DNA of 64,000 nucleotides from Betaproteobacteria bacterium MOLA814 (GTDB lineage: Bacteria; Pseudomonadota; Gammaproteobacteria; Burkholderiales; Burkholderiaceae_C). The notes under the pieces were generated by a model. The model was not told the origin of the DNA, searched no databases, and saw only the letters and a list, made by a program, of their open reading frames with translations. Every line of letters begins with the position of its first letter. The first letter of the stretch is position 1. The position numbers and the translations under genes were made by a program. The DNA lies in contig AYMW01000001.1 of NCBI GenBank assembly GCA_000496475.1, positions 815,358-879,357 on the forward strand, given 5' to 3'. This document shows positions 30,331-38,502 of the stretch, one piece after another.

Positions 30331-30861
30331 CTACGGTGCCCAGCGGCAAGCGCCGTGACTGCGTCTAAAACGACGTGGATTGACCGCTAGAGAATTGGCA
30401 AACAAGCCCCGCTGTTGCGCTTGAGCCAAGTGCTGCGTTTGCGCGTAAGGACCAGGGTCACCTTTGAAGCGGTATGACCATGCATAACCTTTGGCAACCA
30501 TCCACTGGCCAACATCGGGCATGTCGTCAGTACCCAATACCCGCAATGACGCCAGCCAACGGCCATAGCTGTCTTGGCCACGCCACGTCACTGCAATGCG
30601 CTGGCCGGCCAAGCGAACAGCCAAGGCGTTTTGCGCTTGCACACCGAAGTCTTGACAGATTTCCGGTGCGTCAATGCCGTGAATCCTGACCACCCATTTG
30701 GCTGTGGCCTGCTTGGCAACAGCGCCCAAAGGTTGCAACCATACAGAATCACCATCATGAACGCGCACCACTTGCGCAAGCGACAACTCAGGTAAGGGCT
30801 GGGCCACAAGACCCACGCTGACAACACTGCACAGCACGACAGCCGCCACCCATTTAAGCAC
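30331..30861 (-). CDS. Exported thermonuclease-family (SNase-like) nuclease
   Basis: 176-residue protein with an N-terminal signal peptide (LKWVAAVVLCSVVSVGLVA) and a staphylococcal-nuclease domain. The motifs are VHDGDSVWLQ, VVRIHGIDAPEICQDFG with the catalytic Arg 59 and Glu 67 equivalents, and QDSYGRWLASL with the second Arg (101). It is predicted to be secreted or periplasmic. Its start overlaps the end of the DUF429 gene by 8 bases, so the two are coupled. Confidence 0.88.
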   Translation of the reverse strand: MLKWVAAVVLCSVVSVGLVAQPLPELSLAQVVRVHDGDSVWLQPLGAVAKQATAKWVVRIHGIDAPEICQDFGVQAQNALAVRLAGQRIAVTWRGQDSYGRWLASLRVLGTDDMPDVGQWMVAKGYAWSYRFKGDPGPYAQTQHLAQAQQRGLFANSLAVNPRRFRRSHGACRWAP

Positions 30862-31675
30862 TCACAATCCAACCCTCTAAAGGATCTACGGATGCAGGCA
30901 AACCATAGCAAGCATGGCCATGAGCGTGCTGTTGCTGTGCCCAGGCAGCTTGGACCAAACACAACAAGGCATCTAAGGCGTCGCCTTTGCCGTCAGCCAC
31001 CACCGCATCTCGTTGCGCATGGGTCAAGCGCAAGCGCACACCTAGACTGTGCTGCCCTGTTTCCAAACGGGTGATGATGTCTTTGCGTGCCAATAACCGT
31101 GTGGCGTCTTGCTTGGCTGAGGCATCGCTTTTGTAGCTGGTTGAGCCAACGCACTCTCGAGCCAACATGCCTGGATACGCTTCTAACGCCATGCGCGACC
31201 CCCAGGTGTTGGCTGGCTGCAAGCCAGGGAATGTTGCACCAGCGCGCAACAGCACTGGCACACCTGCGTGCAACATATAGGCCACTGGGGGGTTGACCCA
31301 TTTCATGGAGGGGCTAGAGCCGGCGAATTTGTCGGTGGCGCGATGCGCGAACTTGCCGCCAACCGGTCTGGCATTGCAAAAACCTGCGAATGCTTCTCGT
31401 ATGGCTGGACGCGACAAGCTGTGGTAATGGGCAATGAACGCAGCCCAATCAGTAGGCCAGCCCAAGGTTTCCACCAACTCTCTGGGCAAGCCAAACGGCA
31501 GGTCAAAGCCACCTAGCCATTCAGGCGCGCGCTCTAGGGCAAGCTGGGTATCTTCTAGGGATGGACAATACTCAAAGCGCTGTAACGTTACAACGCTGCT
31601 GCGCAGGCCACCCCACGCTATGACGTTGGGTTTGCGCTTGCTGGGCGCACTTGAAAAGTCGCAACCCAGCAACAT
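30854..31675 (-). CDS. DUF429 family protein (predicted RNase H-fold nuclease)
   Basis: 273-residue protein with the DUF429 pattern: LLGCDFSSAPSKRKPNVIAW at the N-terminus with an early acidic residue, LGGFDLPFGLPRELVE, MALEAYPGMLARECVG and DGKGDALDALLCLVQAAWAQ. The acidic positions suggest an RNase H-like fold, but activity has not been shown for the family as far as I know. It overlaps the start of the secreted nuclease gene. Confidence 0.82.
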   Translation of the reverse strand: MLLGCDFSSAPSKRKPNVIAWGGLRSSVVTLQRFEYCPSLEDTQLALERAPEWLGGFDLPFGLPRELVETLGWPTDWAAFIAHYHSLSRPAIREAFAGFCNARPVGGKFAHRATDKFAGSSPSMKWVNPPVAYMLHAGVPVLLRAGATFPGLQPANTWGSRMALEAYPGMLARECVGSTSYKSDASAKQDATRLLARKDIITRLETGQHSLGVRLRLTHAQRDAVVADGKGDALDALLCLVQAAWAQQQHAHGHACYGLPASVDPLEGWIVSA

Positions 31676-31702
31676 CTCGAGACCTGTGCTAGACTGGCGC
31701 GC

Positions 31703-32128
31703 TTAAGCGCGACCAATGATGGACGCAGTGGCCATCAACTCTTCTAGCAACGCCAGCGAGACGTCGCCAGACACCGCATAAGGGTCGAACTGTGGACGCT
31801 CTGAGTACTTCAACACAATGGAGGTGTTGAGCTTGGACAGGTTCACTTGCCCCATGGTCCAACCACCAAAACGGCGTTCACGAATTTCTTCGTAGTGCAA
31901 CATCACCACATCGGTATGGCGCTCGTCTTTTGCAATGTGGTTATACAGGCCATTCACCGCGTGGCGCCCGCCCTCAATGGCCTGCAAAAAAATGTCGCCA
32001 CCGTAGCACAGGACGCCCGTTATGCCGTTGGTCATGTTGTACGCACGGGAGGATTCTAAAATTGATTCGATAGCACCTTGGGCGTTTTTATCTAACGCAC
32101 GGCTGACATATAAAAGTCTGACCAACAT
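31703..32128 (-). CDS. BLUF-domain blue-light photoreceptor
   Basis: 141-residue protein consisting mainly of one BLUF domain (LLYVSRA, NGITGVLCYGGDIFLQAIEG, RRFGGWTMGQ), which binds FAD and senses blue light. The photocycle residues known from AppA (Tyr21, Asn45, Gln63, Trp104, Met106) are all present at a constant offset of 14: Tyr7, Asn31, Gln49, Trp90, Met92. No output domain is attached beyond about 40 extra C-terminal residues, so it must act through a partner. It begins 3 bases after folE and is certainly cotranscribed with it. Confidence 0.93.
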   Translation of the reverse strand: MLVRLLYVSRALDKNAQGAIESILESSRAYNMTNGITGVLCYGGDIFLQAIEGGRHAVNGLYNHIAKDERHTDVVMLHYEEIRERRFGGWTMGQVNLSKLNTSIVLKYSERPQFDPYAVSGDVSLALLEELMATASIIGRA

Positions 32129-32131
32129 GGC

Positions 32132-32827
32132 TTACACCCTCCTTGGGATTAACGATAAAAATTCACGGCGCAAGTTGGTATCTTTCAAAAAGACACCGCG
32201 CATGACTGAATTGATCATTTTGCTGTCCATGTCTTTCACACCACGCCAACCCATACAAAAGTGGGTGGCCTCCATCACAATAGCCAACCCATCAGGTTGG
32301 GTTTTTTCTTGAATCAAATCAGCCAATTGCACCACCGCCTCTTCTTGAATTTGGGGGCGGCCCATCACCCACTCAGCCAAGCGTGCGTATTTGGACAGGC
32401 CAATGACATTGGTGTGCTCGTTGGGTAGCACGCCAATATAAACTTGTCCAATTACTGGGCACAGGTGGTGGCTGCAAGCGCTGCGCACCGTGATGGGCCC
32501 CACAATCATGAGCTCATTCAAGTGCTCAGCGTTGGGGAACTCTGTGACAGCAGGCGCTTCAACGTAACGGCCTTTGAACACCTCTTTAAGGTACATCTTG
32601 GCCACACGCCTAGCTGTATCGCCAGTGTTGTGATCGTTCTCGGTATCAATGACCATGGCGTCTAAAACGCCTTGCATTTTTTCACTCACCTCGTCAAGCA
32701 AGCGATCTAGATCGCCGGGTTGCATCACACTGGCAATGTTGTCATTGGAGTGAAAGCGCTGTCGCTTGGCTTTTAGGCGCTCACGAATTTTGACCGACAG
32801 GGGTACGCCTTCTTCTTCTAGGTTCAT
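32132..32827 (-). CDS. folE: GTP cyclohydrolase I FolE
   Basis: First enzyme of tetrahydrofolate and related pterin synthesis, converting GTP to dihydroneopterin triphosphate. The 231-residue protein has VRSACSHHLCPVIGQVYIGV with the zinc Cys and His, IGLSKYARLAEWVMGRPQIQ, and GVKDMDSKMINSVMRGVF. nudB, for the next dephosphorylation, is 2.2 kb away at 35027-35530. A BLUF photoreceptor follows directly, and a 9-base inverted repeat lies just upstream. Confidence 0.95.
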   Translation of the reverse strand: MNLEEEGVPLSVKIRERLKAKRQRFHSNDNIASVMQPGDLDRLLDEVSEKMQGVLDAMVIDTENDHNTGDTARRVAKMYLKEVFKGRYVEAPAVTEFPNAEHLNELMIVGPITVRSACSHHLCPVIGQVYIGVLPNEHTNVIGLSKYARLAEWVMGRPQIQEEAVVQLADLIQEKTQPDGLAIVMEATHFCMGWRGVKDMDSKMINSVMRGVFLKDTNLRREFLSLIPRRV

Positions 32828-32855
32828 AACGCTGTATCACTTTCAGGCTCAAAGG

Positions 32856-32879
32856 GCTTAAATTGAATTGAATTTAAGC
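32856..32879. promoter_or_regulatory. Perfect inverted repeat upstream of folE
   Basis: GCTTAAATT-GAATTG-AATTTAAGC has 9-base arms (32856-32864, 32871-32879) and ends 29 bases before the folE ATG. The site fits an operator for the folE-BLUF operon, though an A+T-rich promoter element by chance is possible. Confidence 0.45.
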
Positions 32880-32999
32880 ATTGGTAAGGAATTAGATTGG
32901 GCAAATCGTATCACTGTCAAGCCATTGACCACTCAAAGTTCATCAGCACCATTACGAAACAAATGGAATAACCGCCAACACAACCTGACGACACAGTCA

Positions 33000-34283
33000 T
33001 TAATAGGAATGACCTGTCAACCACAACGCCGCTCGCATCAACGCGAAAGCGAAGTTATCGAGCAAACGCTCCCACAGCCTAGGCCAACCTGTCACAGCGT
33101 TCATGCTCACATCGACAGGAATAGAGTGCGCCACGATGGCGCTCAACCGCTGCTGCAAGTCGCCAGCGAAGACCGCATCGTTGATCACGATATTGGCCTC
33201 TTTGGCCAACAACAAACTCAAGGGGTCTAAGTTGCTAGAACCTACCGTGGCCCACTGGCCATCGACAACAGCTACTTTGGCATGCAAAGCACTTGGCTCG
33301 TAGTGGGCCACACGCACACCCGCGGCTATCAAACGTGTGTAAATTGGCCTGGCCGCGCGAAATTGCATGAAGTTTTCGTAGCGTCCCTGCACAATCACCG
33401 TCACGCTGACGCCTCTGGCAACTGCCGCGCGCATCACCCGGCGCAACCGCGCGCCAGGTAGAAAGTACGCCATGGCAATGAGCACGCTGCTGTTGGCGCA
33501 TGTTATGGCATCAATGTAAGCCCATTCAATGTCAGCGCGGTGGCGAATGTTGTCGCGCAATACCAAGCGCGCTTGCGACACACGGACCTCGGCTGTATCG
33601 GTCTCGAAAGCATAGGGCTGGGCGGTTGGCTTGTGCCTGCCTGCCTGTTTTATAAACTGTGCGGCACCACGCACCGCCACCCCAACGCGTGCTTGAACAG
33701 CCAAGGCTGCTTTCATGGGTGGGCCATGCCACAGTCCCTGCCTCGGCAAGCGGCGCCACTCCACTTGCATGACAGACAGTATGTGCGACACCAAAGGGCC
33801 CTGAACTTGAACAGCAAAGTCCAATCGAGCTTGCAACAAAGGACCTAGGGTGACGTCCAAGTAATCGTCCATCACATTGATACCGCCACAAAACGCAATA
33901 CGCTCATCCACCACGCACAGCTTGCGGTGCAAACGACGCCAACGGCTTGGAACCAACAGCCCCCAACGCCCCAATGGAACGTGATGCTGCCATTGCACAC
34001 CGGCTTGTTGCCACCGCTGCTGCCACCACGCAGGCACATGGGGTGTGCCAACGCCATCCAACACCACGCATACCTGCAAGCCTCGCTGTGCGGCATCTTC
34101 TAACGCATGTGCAACTTCTAATGCAGCGCCTGCAAAGTCAAAGATATAAGTCTCAAGGCGAACGCTGGTGTGCGCCGCGTTGATGGCCACAATCATGGCT
34201 GGAAACAAATCGTGTCCGCCGGCCAACAACCGCAAGCGGTGACCGCCTTGGTTCTTGAGGTTCTCATGGCTGTCGGTTGACAT
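33000..34283 (-). CDS. clsB: Phospholipase D-family cardiolipin synthase (ClsB-type)
   Basis: 427-residue enzyme with two HKD motifs: HRKLCVVDERIAFCGGIN and HAKVAVVDGQWATVGSSNLD. It should join phosphatidyl groups to make cardiolipin at the inner membrane. The start at 34283 shares one base with the stop of the upstream gene (TGATG), which favours it over an in-frame start 17 codons earlier. The partner is an EEP-family protein; in E. coli the homologous clsB and ybhP are also neighbours. Confidence 0.9.
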   Translation of the reverse strand: MSTDSHENLKNQGGHRLRLLAGGHDLFPAMIVAINAAHTSVRLETYIFDFAGAALEVAHALEDAAQRGLQVCVVLDGVGTPHVPAWWQQRWQQAGVQWQHHVPLGRWGLLVPSRWRRLHRKLCVVDERIAFCGGINVMDDYLDVTLGPLLQARLDFAVQVQGPLVSHILSVMQVEWRRLPRQGLWHGPPMKAALAVQARVGVAVRGAAQFIKQAGRHKPTAQPYAFETDTAEVRVSQARLVLRDNIRHRADIEWAYIDAITCANSSVLIAMAYFLPGARLRRVMRAAVARGVSVTVIVQGRYENFMQFRAARPIYTRLIAAGVRVAHYEPSALHAKVAVVDGQWATVGSSNLDPLSLLLAKEANIVINDAVFAGDLQQRLSAIVAHSIPVDVSMNAVTGWPRLWERLLDNFAFALMRAALWLTGHSY

Positions 34284-35020
34284 CACAGTTGCATGTCCAC
34301 AACCAGCGGCAAGTGGTCTGACAACCGAGACCAAGGCTGCCCGCTGGGCACCGACGCGTGCAGCAACTGCGCACCGCGGGCATACACCCTATCCATACCC
34401 AATGTGGGAAGGCGCGCTGGAAATGTTTTGGCTGTTCGACCGGGAGGGGGGTGCAGCTGCGCGTGCAACAACGGCGTGTGTAATTGCTGCGCCCAATCGT
34501 TAAAGTCGCCAGCAACCACCAACGGCACATTTACGGGTACGTGGTCTGAGATAACGCGCAACAAGTGCTGCACTTGGCGGCGCCGACTTGCAGCGATCAA
34601 ACCCAAATGCACATTAATGAGATGTACCGAACCATTGGGCATATCAATGCACACATGCAGCAAGCCGCGCTGCTCTAGCCTATGGTCAGACACGTCGTAG
34701 TGCCCTACCAACCTCAGAGGCCATTTAGACAACACCGCATTGCCGTGCTCGCCAAAAGGGGTCACGGCGTTGCTTCTGTAGACGCAGTGGTAGGTGTCGC
34801 CCGCCAAAGTCTGGCCTTGGTCGGTTTTAGGCCAGTGCTTAAAACGCCTAGCCAGCCTGTGATTAAAGCCTCTAACCTCTTGCAAGCACACCACATCAGC
34901 GTCTAATGCATGCAGGTTGAATCGCTGGTTGTGGATTTCCAAACGACGTAACAGGCCCAGACCTTGAACGCCCTTGTGAATGTTGTAAGTGGCTAGTTTG
35001 ACAGTTTCCATGGCTGACAT
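34283..35020 (-). CDS. Endonuclease/exonuclease/phosphatase (EEP) family protein, YbhP-like
   Basis: 245-residue protein with EEP-fold motifs: LATYNIHKGVQG, DADVVCLQEVRGFN, HLINVHLGLIAASRRRQ, VVAGDFNDWAQQL and WSRLSDHLPLVVDM. These carry the metal and catalytic residues (Asn, Glu, His, Asp-x-Asn, and the Ser-Asp-His end). It is translationally coupled to clsB, as E. coli ybhP is to clsB; a phosphodiesterase role in lipid metabolism is plausible. It could start at Met 4 (35011) instead. Confidence 0.85.
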   Translation of the reverse strand: MSAMETVKLATYNIHKGVQGLGLLRRLEIHNQRFNLHALDADVVCLQEVRGFNHRLARRFKHWPKTDQGQTLAGDTYHCVYRSNAVTPFGEHGNAVLSKWPLRLVGHYDVSDHRLEQRGLLHVCIDMPNGSVHLINVHLGLIAASRRRQVQHLLRVISDHVPVNVPLVVAGDFNDWAQQLHTPLLHAQLHPPPGRTAKTFPARLPTLGMDRVYARGAQLLHASVPSGQPWSRLSDHLPLVVDMQL

Positions 35021-35026
35021 ATAGCG

Positions 35027-35530
35027 TTAACCCAAGCGTGGCAGCCAAGAAATAGCCTCGGCGTTAGACGGCGAAAAACAACGCTCCATGGCCTGCGACA
35101 TTGGCAGCCACGCATACGCCGTGTGCTCAGAACTGATGCAAACAGGCAGCTTGCTCGTCAGGCGCAGTCCAAAGACGCGCTCGGTGTTGTGCGACACCTG
35201 CGGCGCATAGCGCCAGCGCCATTGTGGGTAAATTTCGTACACGTTTTCCAAACCCCAATCGCACAGTTGCGCGCCATTGGCTGAGGCATCAATCCCTGTT
35301 TCTTCCAGCACCTCGCGCACCGCGGCTTGCTCGAACGGCTCATCCAGCGCGTCTAAAGAACCAGTCACACTTTGCCAAAAACCGACATGTCCAGAACGCT
35401 CTAGCAGCAACACTGGTGCGTCGGCCCAGCTCATAGCGTTGTCACCTTGCAAAGCTGTGGCGACTGGTGGCACATAGATCACCACCAACACAGAACGTGG
35501 GATTTTGAAGGAATCAGGCTGGATCAACAT
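35027..35530 (-). CDS. nudB: Dihydroneopterin triphosphate diphosphatase NudB
   Basis: Nudix hydrolase of 167 residues with the Nudix helix REVLEETGI, preceded by WQSVTGSLDALDEPFEQAAV, the NudB form of the motif in betaproteobacteria. It removes pyrophosphate from the FolE product on the way to folate. It is the first gene of nudB-EEP-clsB, with a 6-base gap. In many relatives, from memory, these three follow aspS; here a 4.5-kb block separates them. Confidence 0.88.
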   Translation of the reverse strand: MLIQPDSFKIPRSVLVVIYVPPVATALQGDNAMSWADAPVLLLERSGHVGFWQSVTGSLDALDEPFEQAAVREVLEETGIDASANGAQLCDWGLENVYEIYPQWRWRYAPQVSHNTERVFGLRLTSKLPVCISSEHTAYAWLPMSQAMERCFSPSNAEAISWLPRLG

Positions 35531-35594
35531 GTGACAATACTTTGTTATTCAATTGATGGCCCGACAGGGCACAAACAGGGACACGCATTTATCC

Positions 35595-36806
35595 ATGGAA
35601 CAAACCAGCGCCACGCCAGTACCGGTTGCATTTGTCGTGATGATGGCAACACTCATGTCTGTAGCCGCGGTATCGATAGATGCCATGCTACCCGCGCTAG
35701 GACAAATTGGCGTGGACCTAGGCAGCGCCAACACCAACCAGCCACAGCTTATTTTATCGGCCGTGTTCGCTGGCATGGCCGTTGGCCAGTTAATTGCCGG
35801 TCCCGTGTCTGATGCGGTGGGACGAAAACCCTTGCTCTTGTGGTGCTTGCTTGTGTACTTGTTGGGCGCTGTGGTGTGCCTGTTTGCCAACAACATGGGC
35901 ACCATGCTGCTGGGCAGGGTTGTTCAAGGTTTGGGCGCAGCGGGCCCAGTGGTGTCGTGTATATCGATAGTGCGCGATAAATTTCATGGCCGCGAAATGG
36001 CCAAAGTCATGTCGCTGGTCATGATGATTTTCATCATGGCCCCTGTGTTGGCACCCGCGCTTGGGCAAGGCCTGATGCTGGTGGCACATTGGCGCATTAT
36101 TTTTGGCTTCTTTGTGCTGTATGGCGTCGCCGTTGGTGCCTGGGTCTTGATGTCACTTGAGGAGACCCTACCCCTTGCCAAGCGCATACCTTGGCGCATC
36201 ACCACCATTTTGCAGGCTGCCAAAGAAGTCTTAGGACACCAGCAAACACGCAGCTACGCCATTGCCATGGGTTTGGTGTTTGGCAGTTTCATTGGCTACC
36301 TCGTCTCCACACAGCAAATATTTCAAGTGCAATACCAAATCGGCAGCGTGTTTGTGGTTTATTTTGGCTTGCAGGCATTGGGTTTTGGTGTGTCATCGCT
36401 GCTCAACTCGCGCTTGGTTGAGCGTTTGGGTATGCGCTACTTGGTCATACGCGGCCTGGTTGCAGTCATCGGTACAGGCGTGCTTGTGGCCGCTTTAAGC
36501 GCGTTCACAGTAGTGCCTTTTACTGTCTTTTTAAGCTTTGGTTTGGTGTCGCTGTTTTGTATTGGCTTGCTGTTTGGCAACCTCAATGCGTTGGCCATGG
36601 AGCCCATGGGACATATTGCAGGCACAGCCGCAGCCATCATTGCAGCCATTTCCAACTTGGTGTCGCTAAGCGTTGGCACCTTGATCGGTCAGCTGTACAA
36701 CGGCACACTGATGCCGGTGGCCATTGGGTTTGCTTCAATGGGAGGCGCAGCGCTGTGGTTGGTGCTGCGCGCTGAGCGAACTGCAGGCGCGCCGGTTGCT
36801 GTTTAG
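35595..36806 (+). CDS. MFS multidrug efflux transporter, Bcr/CflA family
   Basis: Twelve-segment major-facilitator transporter of about 403 residues with DAMLPALGQIG in segment 1, the loop GPVSDAVGRKPLLL and motif GAAGPVVSCISIVRDKFHGR, typical of Bcr/CflA drug-proton antiporters. I start at MEQTSATPVPVAF (35595), close to the first membrane segment; an in-frame ATG at 35553 would add 14 residues. Neither has a good ribosome-binding site. Substrates cannot be predicted. Confidence 0.88.
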   Translation: MEQTSATPVPVAFVVMMATLMSVAAVSIDAMLPALGQIGVDLGSANTNQPQLILSAVFAGMAVGQLIAGPVSDAVGRKPLLLWCLLVYLLGAVVCLFANNMGTMLLGRVVQGLGAAGPVVSCISIVRDKFHGREMAKVMSLVMMIFIMAPVLAPALGQGLMLVAHWRIIFGFFVLYGVAVGAWVLMSLEETLPLAKRIPWRITTILQAAKEVLGHQQTRSYAIAMGLVFGSFIGYLVSTQQIFQVQYQIGSVFVVYFGLQALGFGVSSLLNSRLVERLGMRYLVIRGLVAVIGTGVLVAALSAFTVVPFTVFLSFGLVSLFCIGLLFGNLNALAMEPMGHIAGTAAAIIAAISNLVSLSVGTLIGQLYNGTLMPVAIGFASMGGAALWLVLRAERTAGAPVAV

Positions 36807-36847
36807 GCAAGGTCAGCAGCAGCGCGACTGTCTCACCGACCCTTGCG

Positions 36848-37903
36848 TTAGCCTTGCACGCTGAGCGGAAAAGCTGGCGTTTTGACACGCACAGCCATGG
36901 CTGCGAACACAATAGGCGTTGGCAGGCCTGTCAAGGTTTTGGCCATGGCCTTGGCCGCCGTCATGATGGGCAACACATAGGGCAACCCTCTGGGTGCCCC
37001 ACCAAACAGCTCGGGTTTCGCCGCGCTGGTATAGGCTGCGCAGTCGCCCAGCGCAAATACATTGGGTGCCGTGGTTTGACCCAACTCGTTGACGTGAATA
37101 CCGCGCCCTACTTCTAAGCCACTGTCTTGGGCTAGTGTGGTGCGCGCACGTAAGCCGACCGCAGACAAGACCACATCGGCTGTTATGACAGCGCCGTTGC
37201 TGAGCGTCACCAACTTGTCGCCGCTAGGCGCGGTCTCAACCCGCTGGGCCACAGTACCAAAATAAAACTGCACACCTAGGTCAGCCAATGCCTGCTGCAA
37301 GCCCGCACTTTGTTCAGGCGCGAGCAATACACCCAGAGGACGATCGCCAGGATCTACCACATGCACTTCATGGCCACCCGTGCTCAAGTCGTTGGCAAAC
37401 TCGCTGCCAATGAGGCCAGCACCCATGATCAGCACCCGTGCACGCTGTGGATTGGGCGCCGCGTCTAAGGCCAACCTGAATGCGGCGTAATCCTGCCAAT
37501 TGTTCACCGACAGTACATGCGTGTCACCTGGCATGCTTAAACGGATGGGGTCTGCGCCAATGGCCAACACAAGCTGTCTGTAAGGCACTGGGCCATGATT
37601 GGTTGCGAGTGTGTTGTCCTCAGTATGGATGAATTGCACGTCGGTGCCGGCCATCAATTGAACACCCACTTTATCGGCCTGCGCCTGCCCCGGCGCAGAC
37701 ACCAAGCCTTCAACTGATTTTTTTAAAGCAAATGCATTGGACAACATGGGCTTGCTATAAAAATCGCCAGCGTCTGCGCTGACAACGGTGATGGCCATGC
37801 TGGGTGCGAGGGCACGTAACTCGCGCGCCAGCGTCCATCCGGCCAATCCTGCACCAACGATAACGGTGGTGTTTGCTGTGTCGTGGTTGGCGTTGTTGCT
37901 CAT
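36848..37903 (-). CDS. Rubredoxin-NAD(+) reductase-like FAD oxidoreductase
   Basis: 351-residue flavoprotein with two nucleotide motifs (VIVGAGLAGWTLARELRALA and VLIMGAGLIGSEFANDLSTG) and the end motif NVFALGDCAAYTS. The overall pattern (SKPMLSNAFALKKSVEGLVS, LVLAIGADPIRLSMPGDTHV) matches rubredoxin reductases of the AlkT/RubB kind. It lies 25 bases after a rubredoxin gene carrying a frameshift, and close to oxyR. The likely role is electron transfer from NADH to rubredoxin, for oxidative-stress defence or a monooxygenase. Confidence 0.82.
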   Translation of the reverse strand: MSNNANHDTANTTVIVGAGLAGWTLARELRALAPSMAITVVSADAGDFYSKPMLSNAFALKKSVEGLVSAPGQAQADKVGVQLMAGTDVQFIHTEDNTLATNHGPVPYRQLVLAIGADPIRLSMPGDTHVLSVNNWQDYAAFRLALDAAPNPQRARVLIMGAGLIGSEFANDLSTGGHEVHVVDPGDRPLGVLLAPEQSAGLQQALADLGVQFYFGTVAQRVETAPSGDKLVTLSNGAVITADVVLSAVGLRARTTLAQDSGLEVGRGIHVNELGQTTAPNVFALGDCAAYTSAAKPELFGGAPRGLPYVLPIMTAAKAMAKTLTGLPTPIVFAAMAVRVKTPAFPLSVQG

Positions 37904-37928
37904 TCAAATGTCCTGCATGGTTAAAGGG

Positions 37929-38118
37929 TCAGGTGTACTGCTGTGGTGTTGGTTGGATGACTACGCCTTCAACATCCGCCTTGGCAACGCCACAAACTGG
38001 ACACGCCCACGCATGCGGGACTCTCTGACCAGAGCGTGCCGGCGGCCAATCCATCAGCAGGTCGGCCAAGGGTGTCGTCGCACACAAATCCGCAAACAAT
38101 GCACCTATGTATTTCCAT
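37929..38118 (-). pseudogene. Rubredoxin gene interrupted by a single-base frameshift
   Basis: From the ATG at 38118 the frame reads MEIHRCIVCGFVCDDTLGRP, then ADGLAAGTLWSE. It then breaks: the second half, VPHAWACPVCGVAKADVEGV to a TGA at 37929, is in the next frame. Joining them gives a 62-residue rubredoxin with both iron-binding pairs (CIVCG and CPVCG). The span is 190 bases, one more than 63 codons, as a +1 insertion predicts. The extra base is at about 38018-38023, in a GAGAG run. It is either a real inactivating or strain-variable mutation, or a sequencing error. The reductase gene follows. Confidence 0.85.
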
Positions 38119-38502
38119 TTTAATTCTCTAATGCCTTGGGTTAACCAGGTGGATTGAATTGGGCTGAAGCTGTGTTGTGTCGGGCTGATGCATCAGCTTG
38201 GCGCGCATGCTTGCGCTTGGACCAAGGCCTGCTTGCAATGGTTGGCATGGCGCACGCCCACCTTGGCGGGCAATGTTGCAAACTAGCGGTTTGTGATAGC
38301 TGCCATAGACTCCCCGGCACAAGCCACTTCAAGGCTTTGAACGGTCACTGACGTGGTGTCGGTGTGGGACATGTGGCAAATGGCATATGGCCTGATTTTT
38401 TTTCATATAAATGGTTGGTATGGGGGGGGTATTGTGAGCTTGCATAATTAATCTGAAAAACAGATGATAATAATATTAACAATCGTTTTATTAAATCATT
38501 GA
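38119..38502. other. Divergent intergenic region between rubredoxin and oxyR
   Basis: 384 bases without a convincing gene. The oxyR-proximal part (about 38390-38502) is very A+T-rich, with a tract of eight G at about 38423-38430, and probably holds the oxyR promoter. Short open frames here on both strands mirror each other and show no family features. Confidence 0.5.

Noticed and set aside
38128-38351. Open frames of 60-65 codons on both strands upstream of oxyR
   Set aside because: They mirror each other, lack ribosome sites and show no family features.
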